Assembly (NCBI RefSeq): GCF_009852415.1
Contig: NZ_WOXS01000002.1
Span: 5,310,001 to 5,374,000 of the forward strand
From: Streptomyces sp. Tu 3180
GTDB taxonomy: Bacteria; Actinomycetota; Actinomycetes; Streptomycetales; Streptomycetaceae
Direction: 5' to 3'
Length of the DNA: 64,000 nucleotides
The notes below the pieces were generated by a model. That model ran no database searches, was not told the origin of the DNA, and saw only the letters and a list, made by a program, of their open reading frames with translations. Of this stretch, positions 1 to 8,082 are shown in pieces (the stretch's first letter is position 1; each line of letters opens with the position of its first letter). The translations under genes and the position numbers were made by a program.

Positions 1-120
1 TCCTCGCCGCTGGCCAAGCACATGGAACTCGTCAACTGGCTCAAGGCCGAACACGGCCTGGGCCACGGCCACGCCAACGCCCTCGTCGCCCACACCCTCG
101 CGGAGACCCGCGGCGAGTAG
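1..120 (+). CDS. DUF4287 domain protein, C-terminal end (partial)
   Basis: Only the last 39 codons lie in the window, reading in frame 1 to TAG at 118-120. The visible protein holds the motifs KHMELVNWLKAEHGLGHGHA and NALVAHTLAE, which match the conserved C-terminal half of the DUF4287 family of small actinobacterial proteins. The function of that family is unknown. The gene starts outside the window, so length and operon context cannot be judged. Confidence 0.75.
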   Translation, partial: SSPLAKHMELVNWLKAEHGLGHGHANALVAHTLAETRGE

Positions 121-311
121 CCCGCCCACGGCGGCGGACGACGCGGTGGAGGAGACGGCCGATCCGAACCGTTACCCGAGCCGGGAGGGCTTTTCAGCGC
201 CAATTGGGCTATTACCCATACAGGTTGACATCTTTCACCCTGGTGTCACCGCGCATCACGCGGATAGCTTGGGTGCGCTCGACAGAAGCCTCGCCCCACC
301 GGGAGCCGACC

Positions 312-971
312 GTGAACCGCCGCCCCACCCTGCTCGCAGCGCTCGCGCTGACCGCCGCCGCGGCCCTGACGCTGTCCGCGTGCGGTAGCGACGAGGACAG
401 CGCCGCCAAGGACAACGACAAGATCGCGGGAGCCGACACGGGGGGTGAGAAGTCGGCGTCACCGAGTCCGAGCGCGTCGGACTCCGGTGGACGTCCGAAG
501 ATCACCTTTCCTTCCGACGCGAAGAACGTCTTCGAGGGCGGGAAAACGGGCGACCCGACGAAGGACGCCGTCCTCGCCGACAGCGCTCTCAGCGTCAACT
601 CCGTCGACGAGGCGATCTTCAAGGGCACCACGGACACCAAGGCGCTCGGCTTCTACAACACCGAGAAGGCCCTGAGCTCGTCGATCACGTACGCACAGCG
701 CTACATCGACGGCAACGACACCTGGATCGGTGTGACGCGGTACTTCAACCGCAAGGTAACGCTGAGCAGTGACAGCAAGGCATACGTCACCTACTGCTCC
801 GACGAGAGCAAGTCGTACATCAAGAGCAAGAAGACCGGCAAGGTCGACAAGTCGCCGGCGACCTCTGACAGCTACGTGCTGTACAACACCGTGCTCACCA
901 AGAACACCGACGGCGTCTGGCGGACCACCGACATCGTTTCGAAGAGGGGAGCCGAGGAGTGCCAGCCATAA
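312..971 (+). CDS. Predicted lipoprotein, unknown function
   Basis: A 219-residue protein from GTG at 312, with GGGAG just upstream. An in-frame start at 204 exists, but the signal peptide begins at 312. Residues 1-24 form a lipoprotein signal: Arg-Arg, a long Ala/Leu core, then the lipobox LSAC with Cys24. A Ser/Pro/Lys-rich linker of about 40 residues follows, then a globular domain of about 130 residues. That domain looks like the small SnoaL-like or Mce-associated lipoproteins of actinobacteria, but I cannot name a family. The stop overlaps the start of the next gene by 13 nt, so the two are probably co-translated. Confidence 0.8.
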   Translation: MNRRPTLLAALALTAAAALTLSACGSDEDSAAKDNDKIAGADTGGEKSASPSPSASDSGGRPKITFPSDAKNVFEGGKTGDPTKDAVLADSALSVNSVDEAIFKGTTDTKALGFYNTEKALSSSITYAQRYIDGNDTWIGVTRYFNRKVTLSSDSKAYVTYCSDESKSYIKSKKTGKVDKSPATSDSYVLYNTVLTKNTDGVWRTTDIVSKRGAEECQP

Positions 972-1987
972 GGAACGCGGCGAGGGCCGCAACAGTTCTG
1001 GCCTTCGTGGGTGTTTCCGTCTTGGCTCCCCAAGCGGCTTTCGCTGGGCGGGGCAAGTACGGGAACAACGGTGACACCCAGCAACACGCCGAAGCCGGCG
1101 ACGACGGCACCGTCTCCGTGACCGTCGGCGGCGTCGTCTTCGACCGTTCGAAGAACGGCAGCGGTGACTCCGCGGGCTCGCTGACGTCGTCCACGTCGTG
1201 GACGCCCCCTCCGTGCTGGTACGCGCCCAAGTACACGCCCGAGCAGCTGCAGGAGTACCTGGAGCCGATCTGGGAGGCGGAGTCGACGGGCTACCAGTGG
1301 GACGCCGAGCAGCGGAAGAAGTACAACGCCGACGACGAGAAGAAGGGCTTCAACAAGGACAAGACCGGCAAGGGCTACTGGTGGGGCTCGTACGTCAACG
1401 AGAGCTACCCCCCGGGCTGGGACTCCTGCGACAAGGACTACTTCTGGGTGGACCAGGGCGACCCGCCGCCCGCCGACATCGAGAACGCCGTCACCCCGGA
1501 GGTCCTCGCCGAACTCGCCTACGCCGAGATCCGCGTCCCGGGCACCGAGGTGACGCTGGCCCCCGCGGAGGCGACCAAGGTCAACCTCCCGACCTGGTCC
1601 TGGCTGGACGGCGCCGAGTTCAAGCCGGTCTCCGTCACCGCGTCCGTACCGGTGCTCGGCATCGAGGCGACCGCCACGGCGGAGCCGGTCTCGCTGAAGA
1701 TCGAGCCGGGCACCCCGGATGCCGAGACGTACCCGGCCTCGGGCATCTGCGAGATCGACGACGGCCGTATCGGCGAGCCCTACGCCAAGGGCAAGGCGGA
1801 CCGGACGCCCCCGTGCGGAGTGAAGTACCTGCGTTCCTCGGGCGACGGCACCTTCCCGCTCCGGGCCACGGTCACCTGGGAGATCCACTGGACGGGCAGC
1901 GGCGACGCGGGCGGCGACCTGCCCGACGGCGAATTCGGGGCGACACAGGACGTCGTCGTCCAGGAGATCCAGGCCGTCAACCGGTGA
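959..1987 (+). CDS. Secreted protein, unknown function
   Basis: A 342-residue protein from GTG at 959, with GAGGAG at 953-958 inside the end of the upstream lipoprotein gene. Residues 1-29 form a Sec signal peptide ending in AAFA, with likely cleavage before Gly30. The mature part is rich in Trp, Tyr, Lys and Glu around residues 80-160. Its C-terminal half looks like beta-rich domains, with Cys residues near 262 and 282 that could pair. No enzyme motif was recognised. It is likely exported with or alongside the upstream lipoprotein, and a terminator follows at 2017. Confidence 0.8.
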   Translation: MPAIRNAARAATVLAFVGVSVLAPQAAFAGRGKYGNNGDTQQHAEAGDDGTVSVTVGGVVFDRSKNGSGDSAGSLTSSTSWTPPPCWYAPKYTPEQLQEYLEPIWEAESTGYQWDAEQRKKYNADDEKKGFNKDKTGKGYWWGSYVNESYPPGWDSCDKDYFWVDQGDPPPADIENAVTPEVLAELAYAEIRVPGTEVTLAPAEATKVNLPTWSWLDGAEFKPVSVTASVPVLGIEATATAEPVSLKIEPGTPDAETYPASGICEIDDGRIGEPYAKGKADRTPPCGVKYLRSSGDGTFPLRATVTWEIHWTGSGDAGGDLPDGEFGATQDVVVQEIQAVNR

Positions 1988-2016
1988 ACGCGGCGGCACG
2001 GCAGGCGTGAGGAAGA

Positions 2017-2048
2017 CGGCCGGCACGCCCGGGAGGGCGTGCCGGCCG
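2017..2048 (+). terminator. Rho-independent-type hairpin
   Basis: A perfect 14-bp stem (2017-2030 with 2035-2048) and a 4-nt loop, 30 nt after the secreted-protein gene. There is no U tract, as is common for Streptomyces terminators. The rest of the 328-nt gap (1988-2315) shows nothing recognisable apart from the ribosome binding site GGGAGAGGGG at 2298-2307 before the next gene. Confidence 0.7.
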
Positions 2049-2315
2049 CCACGGTGATCCCGGCCTTCAGCCGCACCTCCCGGTACGGGTCCGGACACAC
2101 GCCGTCCCCACCGGAGCACCAGCACCAGCGGCGAACGACAGGCCGACCGCGCTGACGGTCGTGCGTCCCCCACGGGATGAGCAGGAGTTCGGCGCCGCGT
2201 CCACGCGCCTCCCCCGCGCGGTGAATCCCCAGAACGCCCCTGAGCGCGCGCCACGAATCGTGGAGTACCTCGTTCCTCCCATGGGTGCAGGTGAACCGGG
2301 AGAGGGGACGGGCGC

Positions 2316-2639
2316 ATGGCGGAGCGACTGGCGGTCGACGGTGGTGAACTCGGTCGGTTCATGAAGTCGCTGCGGAAATCGGCGACTTCACTCAGAGGCG
2401 TACGCAAGGCGCTCGCCGACGCGACCGTCACCGGGCTCGGTACGGACGATCTCGACGAGGCCTGCCAGGACTTCCAGGAGGACTGGAAGCACGGCGCCGA
2501 GGAGATCGGCAAGCAGACGGAGGACCTCGCCGAGATCATCGGCAAGAGCCGGGACGGCTACCTCGAGGTCGACAGAGCCCTGGAAGAGGCGCTCCGGCAG
2601 GCGCGCGACGGGGGCGAGGGCGGGGGTGCCGGGAAGTGA
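2316..2639 (+). CDS. WXG100-like protein (putative type VII secretion substrate or partner)
   Basis: A 107-residue, predominantly helical protein with no signal peptide, preceded by a strong RBS. Features seen: a helix-turn-helix layout, Trp57 followed by Gly60 near the middle (W-x-x-G rather than the canonical W-x-G), and Y82-x3-D86 in the C-terminal helix. Y82-x3-D86 fits the YxxxD/E secretion motif of WXG100 proteins. The tail is Gly-rich. Its stop overlaps the next start (GTGA at 2636-2639), implying translational coupling to the putative secreted partner. It could be a chaperone-like half of a heterodimer. Family assignment is by pattern and was not computed. Confidence 0.7.
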   Translation: MAERLAVDGGELGRFMKSLRKSATSLRGVRKALADATVTGLGTDDLDEACQDFQEDWKHGAEEIGKQTEDLAEIIGKSRDGYLEVDRALEEALRQARDGGEGGGAGK

Positions 2640-3991
2640 CCCTCGCTCCGGAGAGTGATCGGGACGGCGTTGTCCTGGACCCGCGGTCCCGGGCGGACCT
2701 CGGCCTGCCCCAGGGGCTCAAGTCGGCCCCGCGCATGCCGAACCCGGACTGTCCGCATCTGGGGTTCAACCCGGTGCCGGGCGACACGGAGACCGTCCGT
2801 CGGCTGCACAAGAAGCTGAGCGGGTGTGCGGAGGCGCTTCAGGACACGCACGACGTGGTCACCGGACTGCTGGACGGAAGCCACTGGAAGGGCGACGCCG
2901 CCGTGGCCTTCCGCGAACAACTCGACGACGGGCCGCTGCCGCTGAACCTGAAGAACGCGGCGCACTCCCTCCGCAAGGCGGCGAGGCAGCTGAGCCGCTG
3001 GGAGGGAGAGCTGGACGACTTCCGGCGGCGCGCGAAGCAGCTGGAGGACGACGCGAGGGAGGCCCGGGCCGAGGTCGACCGGGCCGAGGGACGCGCGGCC
3101 AGGGCGGAGGGCCATCCCGACCTCGAGAAGGAGGGCTCCGACCGGGAGGCGGCACGGCGGGCGCTGACCCGGGCGAACAACGACGTCGAGGAGGCGCAGG
3201 CCGAACTCGACAAGGTCATCGGCAGGGCGAAGAGGCTGGCCGAGGAGCATGAGCGCCGGGCCCAGCTCCGTGCGAGGAAGATCCGCGACGCGACGAAGAA
3301 GCTGGCGCCGCAGGAGCCGGGCTGGTTCGACGAGGCCCTCGACTGGCTGGGCGACAACCTGCCGGACATCCTGAGCTTCTTGGCCGGAGTCGCAGGTGTC
3401 GTGGCGATCCTCTTCGCGGGGCCACTTGGGTTGGCGATGGTGGCGGCGTTGATGCTCACAGCGTCCGGGCTGAGCGTGACGGCACTCGGTCTGCGGCTCC
3501 TTGCGAATCCCGAGACGTTGGAGTCCTTGAAGGACGGCTTCACCAAAGGTGAGCTCGATGCGGATTTCTGGAGCAATCTGGTGTCAGTGGGAGCAGATGC
3601 CGCCGGGGCGATTCCCGGACTCGCGGCGGTTGCAGCAGGAGCCAAGGGAGCCGTGAACACGCTTCGTACGGGCGGAGCGACGCTTTCGCTCGCACAGAAG
3701 ACAGCACTGCTCGGCACCAAAACCATGGAAAACATGCAGGCCATTTCCCGGCTCGACAACCCTTTCGTCGCGCGGGCTGTTCGGGGTCTCGGCAACCCCG
3801 ATACCGCGGCCAGGACCGTGACGATCACGTCAGGGCTGGTCGGCGTCGGTACTGCCGGATTCGGACTCTACAACAAGGTCGTGGACGCGGACGACGACGG
3901 AATCAAGGACGGGGCCGTCGCAGGCGTCGACGGAACGCGATTGATTCTGGACAACGCCGGGATCTTCGATGTCGTCCGTCACGCCTTCTGA
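2636..3991 (+). CDS. Putative type VII-secreted protein with WXG motif, coiled coil and hydrophobic core
   Basis: A 451-residue protein from GTG at 2636. Residues 38-125 (PHLGFNPVPGD, then W84-K-G86, then a Ser/Leu/Arg helix) resemble the actinobacterial T7SS_signal domain. Residues 120-222 are a charged Glu/Arg/Ala coiled coil. Residues 242-290 are strongly hydrophobic and could form two membrane-spanning helices. The C-terminus has a DADDDG sequence at 417-422, like a calcium-binding loop. No catalytic toxin motif is visible. The 3' half uses more A/T-ending codons than its neighbours, suggesting a variable, exchanged C-terminal region. The product may be a polymorphic effector or a structural secreted protein; neither is proven. 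Confidence 0.7.
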   Translation: MTLAPESDRDGVVLDPRSRADLGLPQGLKSAPRMPNPDCPHLGFNPVPGDTETVRRLHKKLSGCAEALQDTHDVVTGLLDGSHWKGDAAVAFREQLDDGPLPLNLKNAAHSLRKAARQLSRWEGELDDFRRRAKQLEDDAREARAEVDRAEGRAARAEGHPDLEKEGSDREAARRALTRANNDVEEAQAELDKVIGRAKRLAEEHERRAQLRARKIRDATKKLAPQEPGWFDEALDWLGDNLPDILSFLAGVAGVVAILFAGPLGLAMVAALMLTASGLSVTALGLRLLANPETLESLKDGFTKGELDADFWSNLVSVGADAAGAIPGLAAVAAGAKGAVNTLRTGGATLSLAQKTALLGTKTMENMQAISRLDNPFVARAVRGLGNPDTAARTVTITSGLVGVGTAGFGLYNKVVDADDDGIKDGAVAGVDGTRLILDNAGIFDVVRHAF

Positions 3992-4016
3992 TGTCCTGAT
4001 GAGGAGAGGCCGAGTT

Positions 4017-4679
4017 GTGAATCCTGAAGCGTGCCGTGTGGCTTGGGACCATCCGCCCAGTCGTCGGTCCTGGGCAGGACACATGTTGATGAACTTCGTC
4101 GGCCTGCTGGGGTGGATCACTTCCTGGTTCGGTTTGCTCTATGTGCTGGTCGTGTTCCTGCCTCCAGGGTTCATCCTTCTCTTCGTGGTCCCGCTCTGCT
4201 ACTGCTCCTATCGACTGGTGGTGCAGTTGTGTTATTTCCGTCCGGCTCTTCGCATGCGGCGTATCATGCTGACGTATCCCTGGCAGGTCCTTCGACGTAC
4301 TCCCTACGGATTGACGGACCACCCCGAGGTCGTCAGCAAGCACTACGGGTGGTTCGAGTTTTCCAATCCAGTCCGTGCTCAGCACCGACTGCCGCTTGTG
4401 TTCCCTCGTCATCACCGTACGGAGTGGTGGCACCGCAGGATGGCGCCTCGTGCCAAGCCTGTGTTGAAGGCGGGTATCGAGACGATCTGGTTCGCCGGTG
4501 ACCCCCGCTTCATCGGACTCGTCGCCGTACCCGGCCGCAAGGGTGTCCGGCCCCGTCGGCTGCATGTACTCGAACAGCGAATGGCATTGCCGGAGAAGGA
4601 GCGATGTGCCGAATGGGGTGCCACTGCGGAGGACGTGGAGCGTAGTAGACGCGTCGGAATCCACCCTGCCCAATTCTGA
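4017..4679 (+). CDS. Membrane protein downstream of the T7SS-type pair, unknown function
   Basis: GTG at 4017 was chosen because GAGGAGAGG ends 7 nt upstream. In-frame ATGs at 3969 and 3999 would overlap or crowd the previous gene. The protein is 220 residues. Residues about 22-70 hold two hydrophobic segments rich in Leu, Phe, Val and Trp. The rest is basic and soluble, with many Arg, His and Pro. Codon use is less GC-biased than in the surrounding core genes. Its place directly after a putative secreted effector makes an immunity or accessory role conceivable, but no family was recognised. Confidence 0.65.
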   Translation: MNPEACRVAWDHPPSRRSWAGHMLMNFVGLLGWITSWFGLLYVLVVFLPPGFILLFVVPLCYCSYRLVVQLCYFRPALRMRRIMLTYPWQVLRRTPYGLTDHPEVVSKHYGWFEFSNPVRAQHRLPLVFPRHHRTEWWHRRMAPRAKPVLKAGIETIWFAGDPRFIGLVAVPGRKGVRPRRLHVLEQRMALPEKERCAEWGATAEDVERSRRVGIHPAQF

Positions 4680-4698
4680 TCCACGTACGGAGCCGCTT

Positions 4699-5385
4699 GT
4701 GGCTGACCTGGCAATCGTCATCGACGACTCGTTCAACGACCCCCATGCGGCGCTTTGGTTTTTCGAACCCGCCGGTTTCACAGCCCTTCCCCTCGACCAA
4801 CTGCTCCCTTCTCCTGATTCCCGGGCGGCGGATGATCTGCGCGCGGCTGCCACGCCACTTCTCGATGCTTTTCCGCAGGGCGGGGCACGCCGGCATTTCA
4901 TCGCTCAGTTCGCCACGGCACAGCGGTTGCTGGCTGCCCTGCGCGAAGCCGGCACCGTCCACTGTTCCGTCGGGCTGCACCGTGACGACGTCGGTGACGT
5001 GGCCGTCGTGGGCGGCGGGGGGCCGTTGTTCTCGCTCTTCACCATCTCCTGGCGGGACACCGGCGTCGCCCCGCGGGGAGTCACCGCGGCCCGTGCGGTG
5101 ACGTCCGCCGGCGGGCACGCACGGATCGAGTTCGCCGAACTTCCCTGCGGGCCCGCCACGTTCGCCGAGACGGTGTCGGTACCGGCCCCCGGCAGCGGGC
5201 TGCCGCAGCGGCCGCTCCTGCGACTGCACGCGTATCTGCCCCACCCGGACTGCCGGCGCCTCGCCGTGCTCACGCTCGCCACGACGGCCCCGGAGCGAGG
5301 GGACGAGTACCGGGCGATCCTGCGGCTGATCGCCGGGAGCGTCGGTTTCGAGAGCCCGCCGGGGGACGCGGGCGGCGGTGCGTGA
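4699..5385 (+). CDS. Conserved-looking protein, unknown function
   Basis: A 228-residue soluble protein from GTG at 4699, with CGGAG at 4688-4692. The frame is open further upstream, but only this start has an RBS. The N-terminal motif DLAIVIDDSFNDPHAALWFF is followed by an alternating alpha/beta pattern, and the C-terminus has LAVLTLATTAP. No signal peptide, membrane segment or catalytic motif was seen. It ends the T7SS-linked block and is followed without a clear terminator by the oxidoreductase gene. It may act on the secretion partners, but that is only positional. Confidence 0.6.
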   Translation: MADLAIVIDDSFNDPHAALWFFEPAGFTALPLDQLLPSPDSRAADDLRAAATPLLDAFPQGGARRHFIAQFATAQRLLAALREAGTVHCSVGLHRDDVGDVAVVGGGGPLFSLFTISWRDTGVAPRGVTAARAVTSAGGHARIEFAELPCGPATFAETVSVPAPGSGLPQRPLLRLHAYLPHPDCRRLAVLTLATTAPERGDEYRAILRLIAGSVGFESPPGDAGGGA

Positions 5386-5459
5386 GCGCAGGCCGGTTGC
5401 AGGTCTTTGCTCCGCCGATGTGGTTACCGACCCGCTCCCTGCCGGGTAGGACCCCGACC

Positions 5460-6335
5460 ATGACCACACTCGGCGCTGTGTTCCGTCCCCAGCTCGCTCC
5501 CGAGCGGCTCCGTTCCGTTGCCCGGCTCGCGGACGGGGCGGGGCTCGAGGAGCTCTGGCTGTGGGAGGACTGTTTCCGGGAGGGCGGGATCTCGGCCGCC
5601 GCCGCCGCGCTCGCGTGGACCGAGCGGGTGCGGGTCGGGGTCGGACTGCTGCCCGTGCCCCTGCGGAACGTCGCCGTCACCGCCATGGAGGCCGCCACCC
5701 TGCACCGCATGTTCCCCGGGCGCGCGATCCTCGGCGTCGGACACGGGGTGCAGGACTGGATGGGGCAGGTCGGGGCGCGCGTCGAGTCCCCGGTGACCCT
5801 GCTGCGGGAGCACCTCGTCGCACTGCGGGGCCTGTTGCGGGGGGAGCGGATCACGACCGACGGGCAGTACGTCGAGCTCGACGACGTCGCTCTCGACTGG
5901 CCGCCGGAGGGCGAGGTCGAGGTGCTCGCGGGGGCCACCGGTCCGCGGACCGTGCGGCTCACCGGTGAGGCCGCCGACGGCACCATCCTCACCGCCACCA
6001 CCTCACCGGAAGGCGTCCGGCGCGCACGCCGGCTCATCGACGAGGGACGCGCCGCGGCAGGCCGCGGCGCCGGGCCGCACAGGGTCGTCGTCTACCTGCT
6101 CGCCGCCACCGGGCCCGGCGCCGACGGGCGGCTGCGTGCCGAGCTGGTCGCCGAGGGCGTCGGCGGGGAACCGGACCTCGGGGCCGCCGGGGACGCGGGC
6201 GCCGTCGCCAAGGCGGTCCAGCGGCTGGCCGAGGCCGGGGCCGACGCGGTCGTCCTGCAGCCGACCGGCGACGAGCCGGACCCCGAGGGCTTCGTGCGGT
6301 TCGTGGCGCAGGAGGTACGGCCGCTGGTGCCGTGA
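5460..6335 (+). CDS. LLM-class (F420/FMN-dependent) oxidoreductase
   Basis: A 291-residue luciferase-like monooxygenase-fold protein. ATG at 5460 was preferred over GTG 5382 because residues MTTLGAVFRPQLAPERLRSV match the usual N-terminus of the family and AGGA lies upstream. Typical pieces are seen: the early strand with a WLWEDCF segment, VGVGLLPVPLRNV, the glycine-rich LGVGHGVQDWMGQVG, and LLRGERITTDGQYV. The length is normal for F420-dependent members. The substrate cannot be told from sequence. Confidence 0.85.
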   Translation: MTTLGAVFRPQLAPERLRSVARLADGAGLEELWLWEDCFREGGISAAAAALAWTERVRVGVGLLPVPLRNVAVTAMEAATLHRMFPGRAILGVGHGVQDWMGQVGARVESPVTLLREHLVALRGLLRGERITTDGQYVELDDVALDWPPEGEVEVLAGATGPRTVRLTGEAADGTILTATTSPEGVRRARRLIDEGRAAAGRGAGPHRVVVYLLAATGPGADGRLRAELVAEGVGGEPDLGAAGDAGAVAKAVQRLAEAGADAVVLQPTGDEPDPEGFVRFVAQEVRPLVP

Positions 6336-6376
6336 TCCGGCCGACAGGATCCGTCCCGGTCATGCATGATCGGATC

Positions 6377-7180
6377 ATGCCGGACAAGCGGACCCGTTCC
6401 TTCGATGATCTCCTCGCGGAAGGCGCCTCCGTCCCCACCGAGGGATGGGACTTCTCCTGGTTCGAGGGCCGGGCCACCGAGGCCAGGCCCTCCTGGGGGT
6501 ACGCCGTGTCGATGGCCGGGCGGCTGGGCCGGGCCGGTGCCGCGCTCGACATCCAGACCGGGGGAGGGGAGGTGCTCGAGTTCGCCCTCGCCGAGGCCCC
6601 CCGGCGTCCCCCGCTCACCGTCGCCACCGAGGGATGGCCGCCCAACGTCGCCAAGGCCACCGCTCTGCTCCGGCCCCGCGGCGTCGCCGTCGTCGCCTCA
6701 CCCGAGGACGCGCCGCTGCCCTTCGCCGACGGGACCTTCGATCTCGTCGTCAGCAGGCATCCCGTCGAGGCGCGCTGGGACGAGATCGCCCGGGTGCTGG
6801 AGAGCGGTGGCACCTACTTCGCCCAGCACGTCGGGCCGGGCAGCGTCCACGAACTCACCGAGTACTTCCTCGGACCGCAGCCGCAGGAGCGGCGCGACGC
6901 CCGGCACCCCGACCGCGAGCGGCGGGACGCCGAGGCCGCCGGGCTGGAGATCGTCGATCTGCGGGCCGAACGGCTCCGCATGGAGTTCCACGACATCGCC
7001 GCCGTCGTCCACTTCCTGCGCAAGGTCGTCTGGATCGTCCCGGGCTTCACCGTCGAGGCGTATCTGCCGAAGCTGCGCACCCTGCACGAGCGGATCGAGA
7101 CGGACGGGGCGTTCGTGGCCCACAGCACCCGTCACCTCATCGAGGCCCGCAGGCCCGGCCCCGGTCGGCCGGCGCGGTGA
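6377..7180 (+). CDS. Class I SAM-dependent methyltransferase
   Basis: A 267-residue protein. ATG 6377 (MPDKRTRSFDDLL) was chosen; ATG 6362 and a GTG overlapping the upstream stop at 6332 are also in frame. The motif ALDIQTGGGEVL (around residue 57) is motif I of the Rossmann methyltransferase fold. LPFADGTFDLVVSRHPVEARW is the Methyltransf_11-type motif II/III region, followed by VLESGGTYFAQHVG. The substrate is unknown. It may be transcribed together with the oxidoreductase upstream. Confidence 0.85.
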   Translation: MPDKRTRSFDDLLAEGASVPTEGWDFSWFEGRATEARPSWGYAVSMAGRLGRAGAALDIQTGGGEVLEFALAEAPRRPPLTVATEGWPPNVAKATALLRPRGVAVVASPEDAPLPFADGTFDLVVSRHPVEARWDEIARVLESGGTYFAQHVGPGSVHELTEYFLGPQPQERRDARHPDRERRDAEAAGLEIVDLRAERLRMEFHDIAAVVHFLRKVVWIVPGFTVEAYLPKLRTLHERIETDGAFVAHSTRHLIEARRPGPGRPAR

Positions 7181-7639
7181 TGACGCCCGCGCCGGCCTGT
7201 TTTCCCTCTTTGCCCCTCTTCCTCCTCATCTTCTTTTCCCTTCCCGTGTTCGCTCTCGTCGTGGGCGGAGCCGGGGTGTCCGCATCGTTGGGGAGGGCGG
7301 CTCGCCACGGGCGCTCGACATCACATAAGTTCAGACCAAGGTAATTCGCGTGAGCAAAGTCGCGCGGGCGGCACCGCGCGGCGGAGGGGGCTGCGCGGTG
7401 CCGGCACCCCTCCCGCCGTACGGCGCTCGCCGCGGGGCGGGTCAAGCCGGCGCTCGCCGCCGGGTCACCCGTCGGGGGGACGGCCGGAGGAGTTGTCGCG
7501 ATGCGGGTCCTTCGGCGTCACATCCTGCACAGCCGCCTCCTGACACCCGCTTTTCGACGGAATGCCGCTGCGTTCCGGCCACGCGGGCGGCCTGAACGGG
7601 GGCTTCCGCGGGCGTCGGGGCGTCGTCGGCCGGTTTCGG

Positions 7640-7750
7640 AGAGTAGTTGTGGCGCGCTGATGCACGCAGCATCACTTACGAAGGGTTATGGTGGAAACCC
7701 CCCCTCGGGCCGGTCCGTCTCCCCCCCACGGACCGGCCCGTTTTTTCTTC
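7640..7750 (+). ncRNA. Candidate small RNA with two C7 runs (6C-like)
   Basis: A free-standing terminator 500 nt from the nearest upstream gene suggests a short independent transcript. The stretch has a hairpin TGATGC-ACGCA-GCATCA, a weak GGGTT/AACCC hairpin next to C7 (7698-7704), and a 13-bp terminator stem whose loop contains C7 (7721-7727). Two hairpins associated with runs of at least six C are the hallmark of the actinobacterial 6C RNA, although here the first run sits beside rather than inside a good loop. TATGGT at 7688-7693 could instead be a -10 box giving an RNA of about 50 nt. Confidence 0.35.
7706..7750 (+). terminator. Strong intrinsic terminator with U tract
   Basis: A perfect 13-bp stem (7706-7718 with 7728-7740), a loop containing seven C, then TTTTTTCTTCT. 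This is the only classical U-tract terminator seen on the plus strand, and no protein gene lies within 500 nt upstream. Confidence 0.85.
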
Positions 7751-8082
7751 TCCGCTCCGACGCCTCCGTCCGCCCCCCTCCGGCGGGAGTCCGGGGCGCC
7801 CCACCCCTCCGCTCCCGGGAGCCCGGGCGACCGGTGTCCCGCCGTACCGCGCCCCGTCCCGGCCCGGGTCATGCCCGGCACCGCGCAAACGGTGTGCCGC
7901 CGCGGCACATCCGGCAAACGCACCACCCCGGACTTTGGGGACCCCCGCCCCGGCGGGGGTACGCTTCGCCTTCGGGGACCGCCATACGGACAGGGGCGCC
8001 CGCGGCCGAGACCGGGCCGCTTGCCGCGCACCGCGGCGGGATGCCGTGCCTGTCCGATCCGTACGGAGGGGCTGACGATCAC

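Larger units (their letters stand above)
7181..8082. other. 902-nt gene-poor region before uppS
   Basis: No convincing coding frame was found, and the open frames lack family motifs. 7190-7260 is pyrimidine-rich. 7656-7671 holds a small TGATGC/GCATCA hairpin. 7698-7704 and 7721-7727 are two runs of seven C, the second in the loop of a strong terminator. From 7750 to 8064 nothing stands out until GGAGGGG at 8065-8071, the uppS ribosome binding site. See the ncRNA and terminator entries. Confidence 0.6.

Noticed and set aside
872..2545. Long minus-strand open frame over the secreted-protein gene
   Set aside because: It is antisense to two genes with signal peptides and proper starts, and its translation is low-complexity Arg/Val/Leu without family motifs.
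7350..7595. Small plus-strand frame in the uppS upstream region
   Set aside because: No RBS, no family motif and Arg/Gly/Pro-rich random composition.
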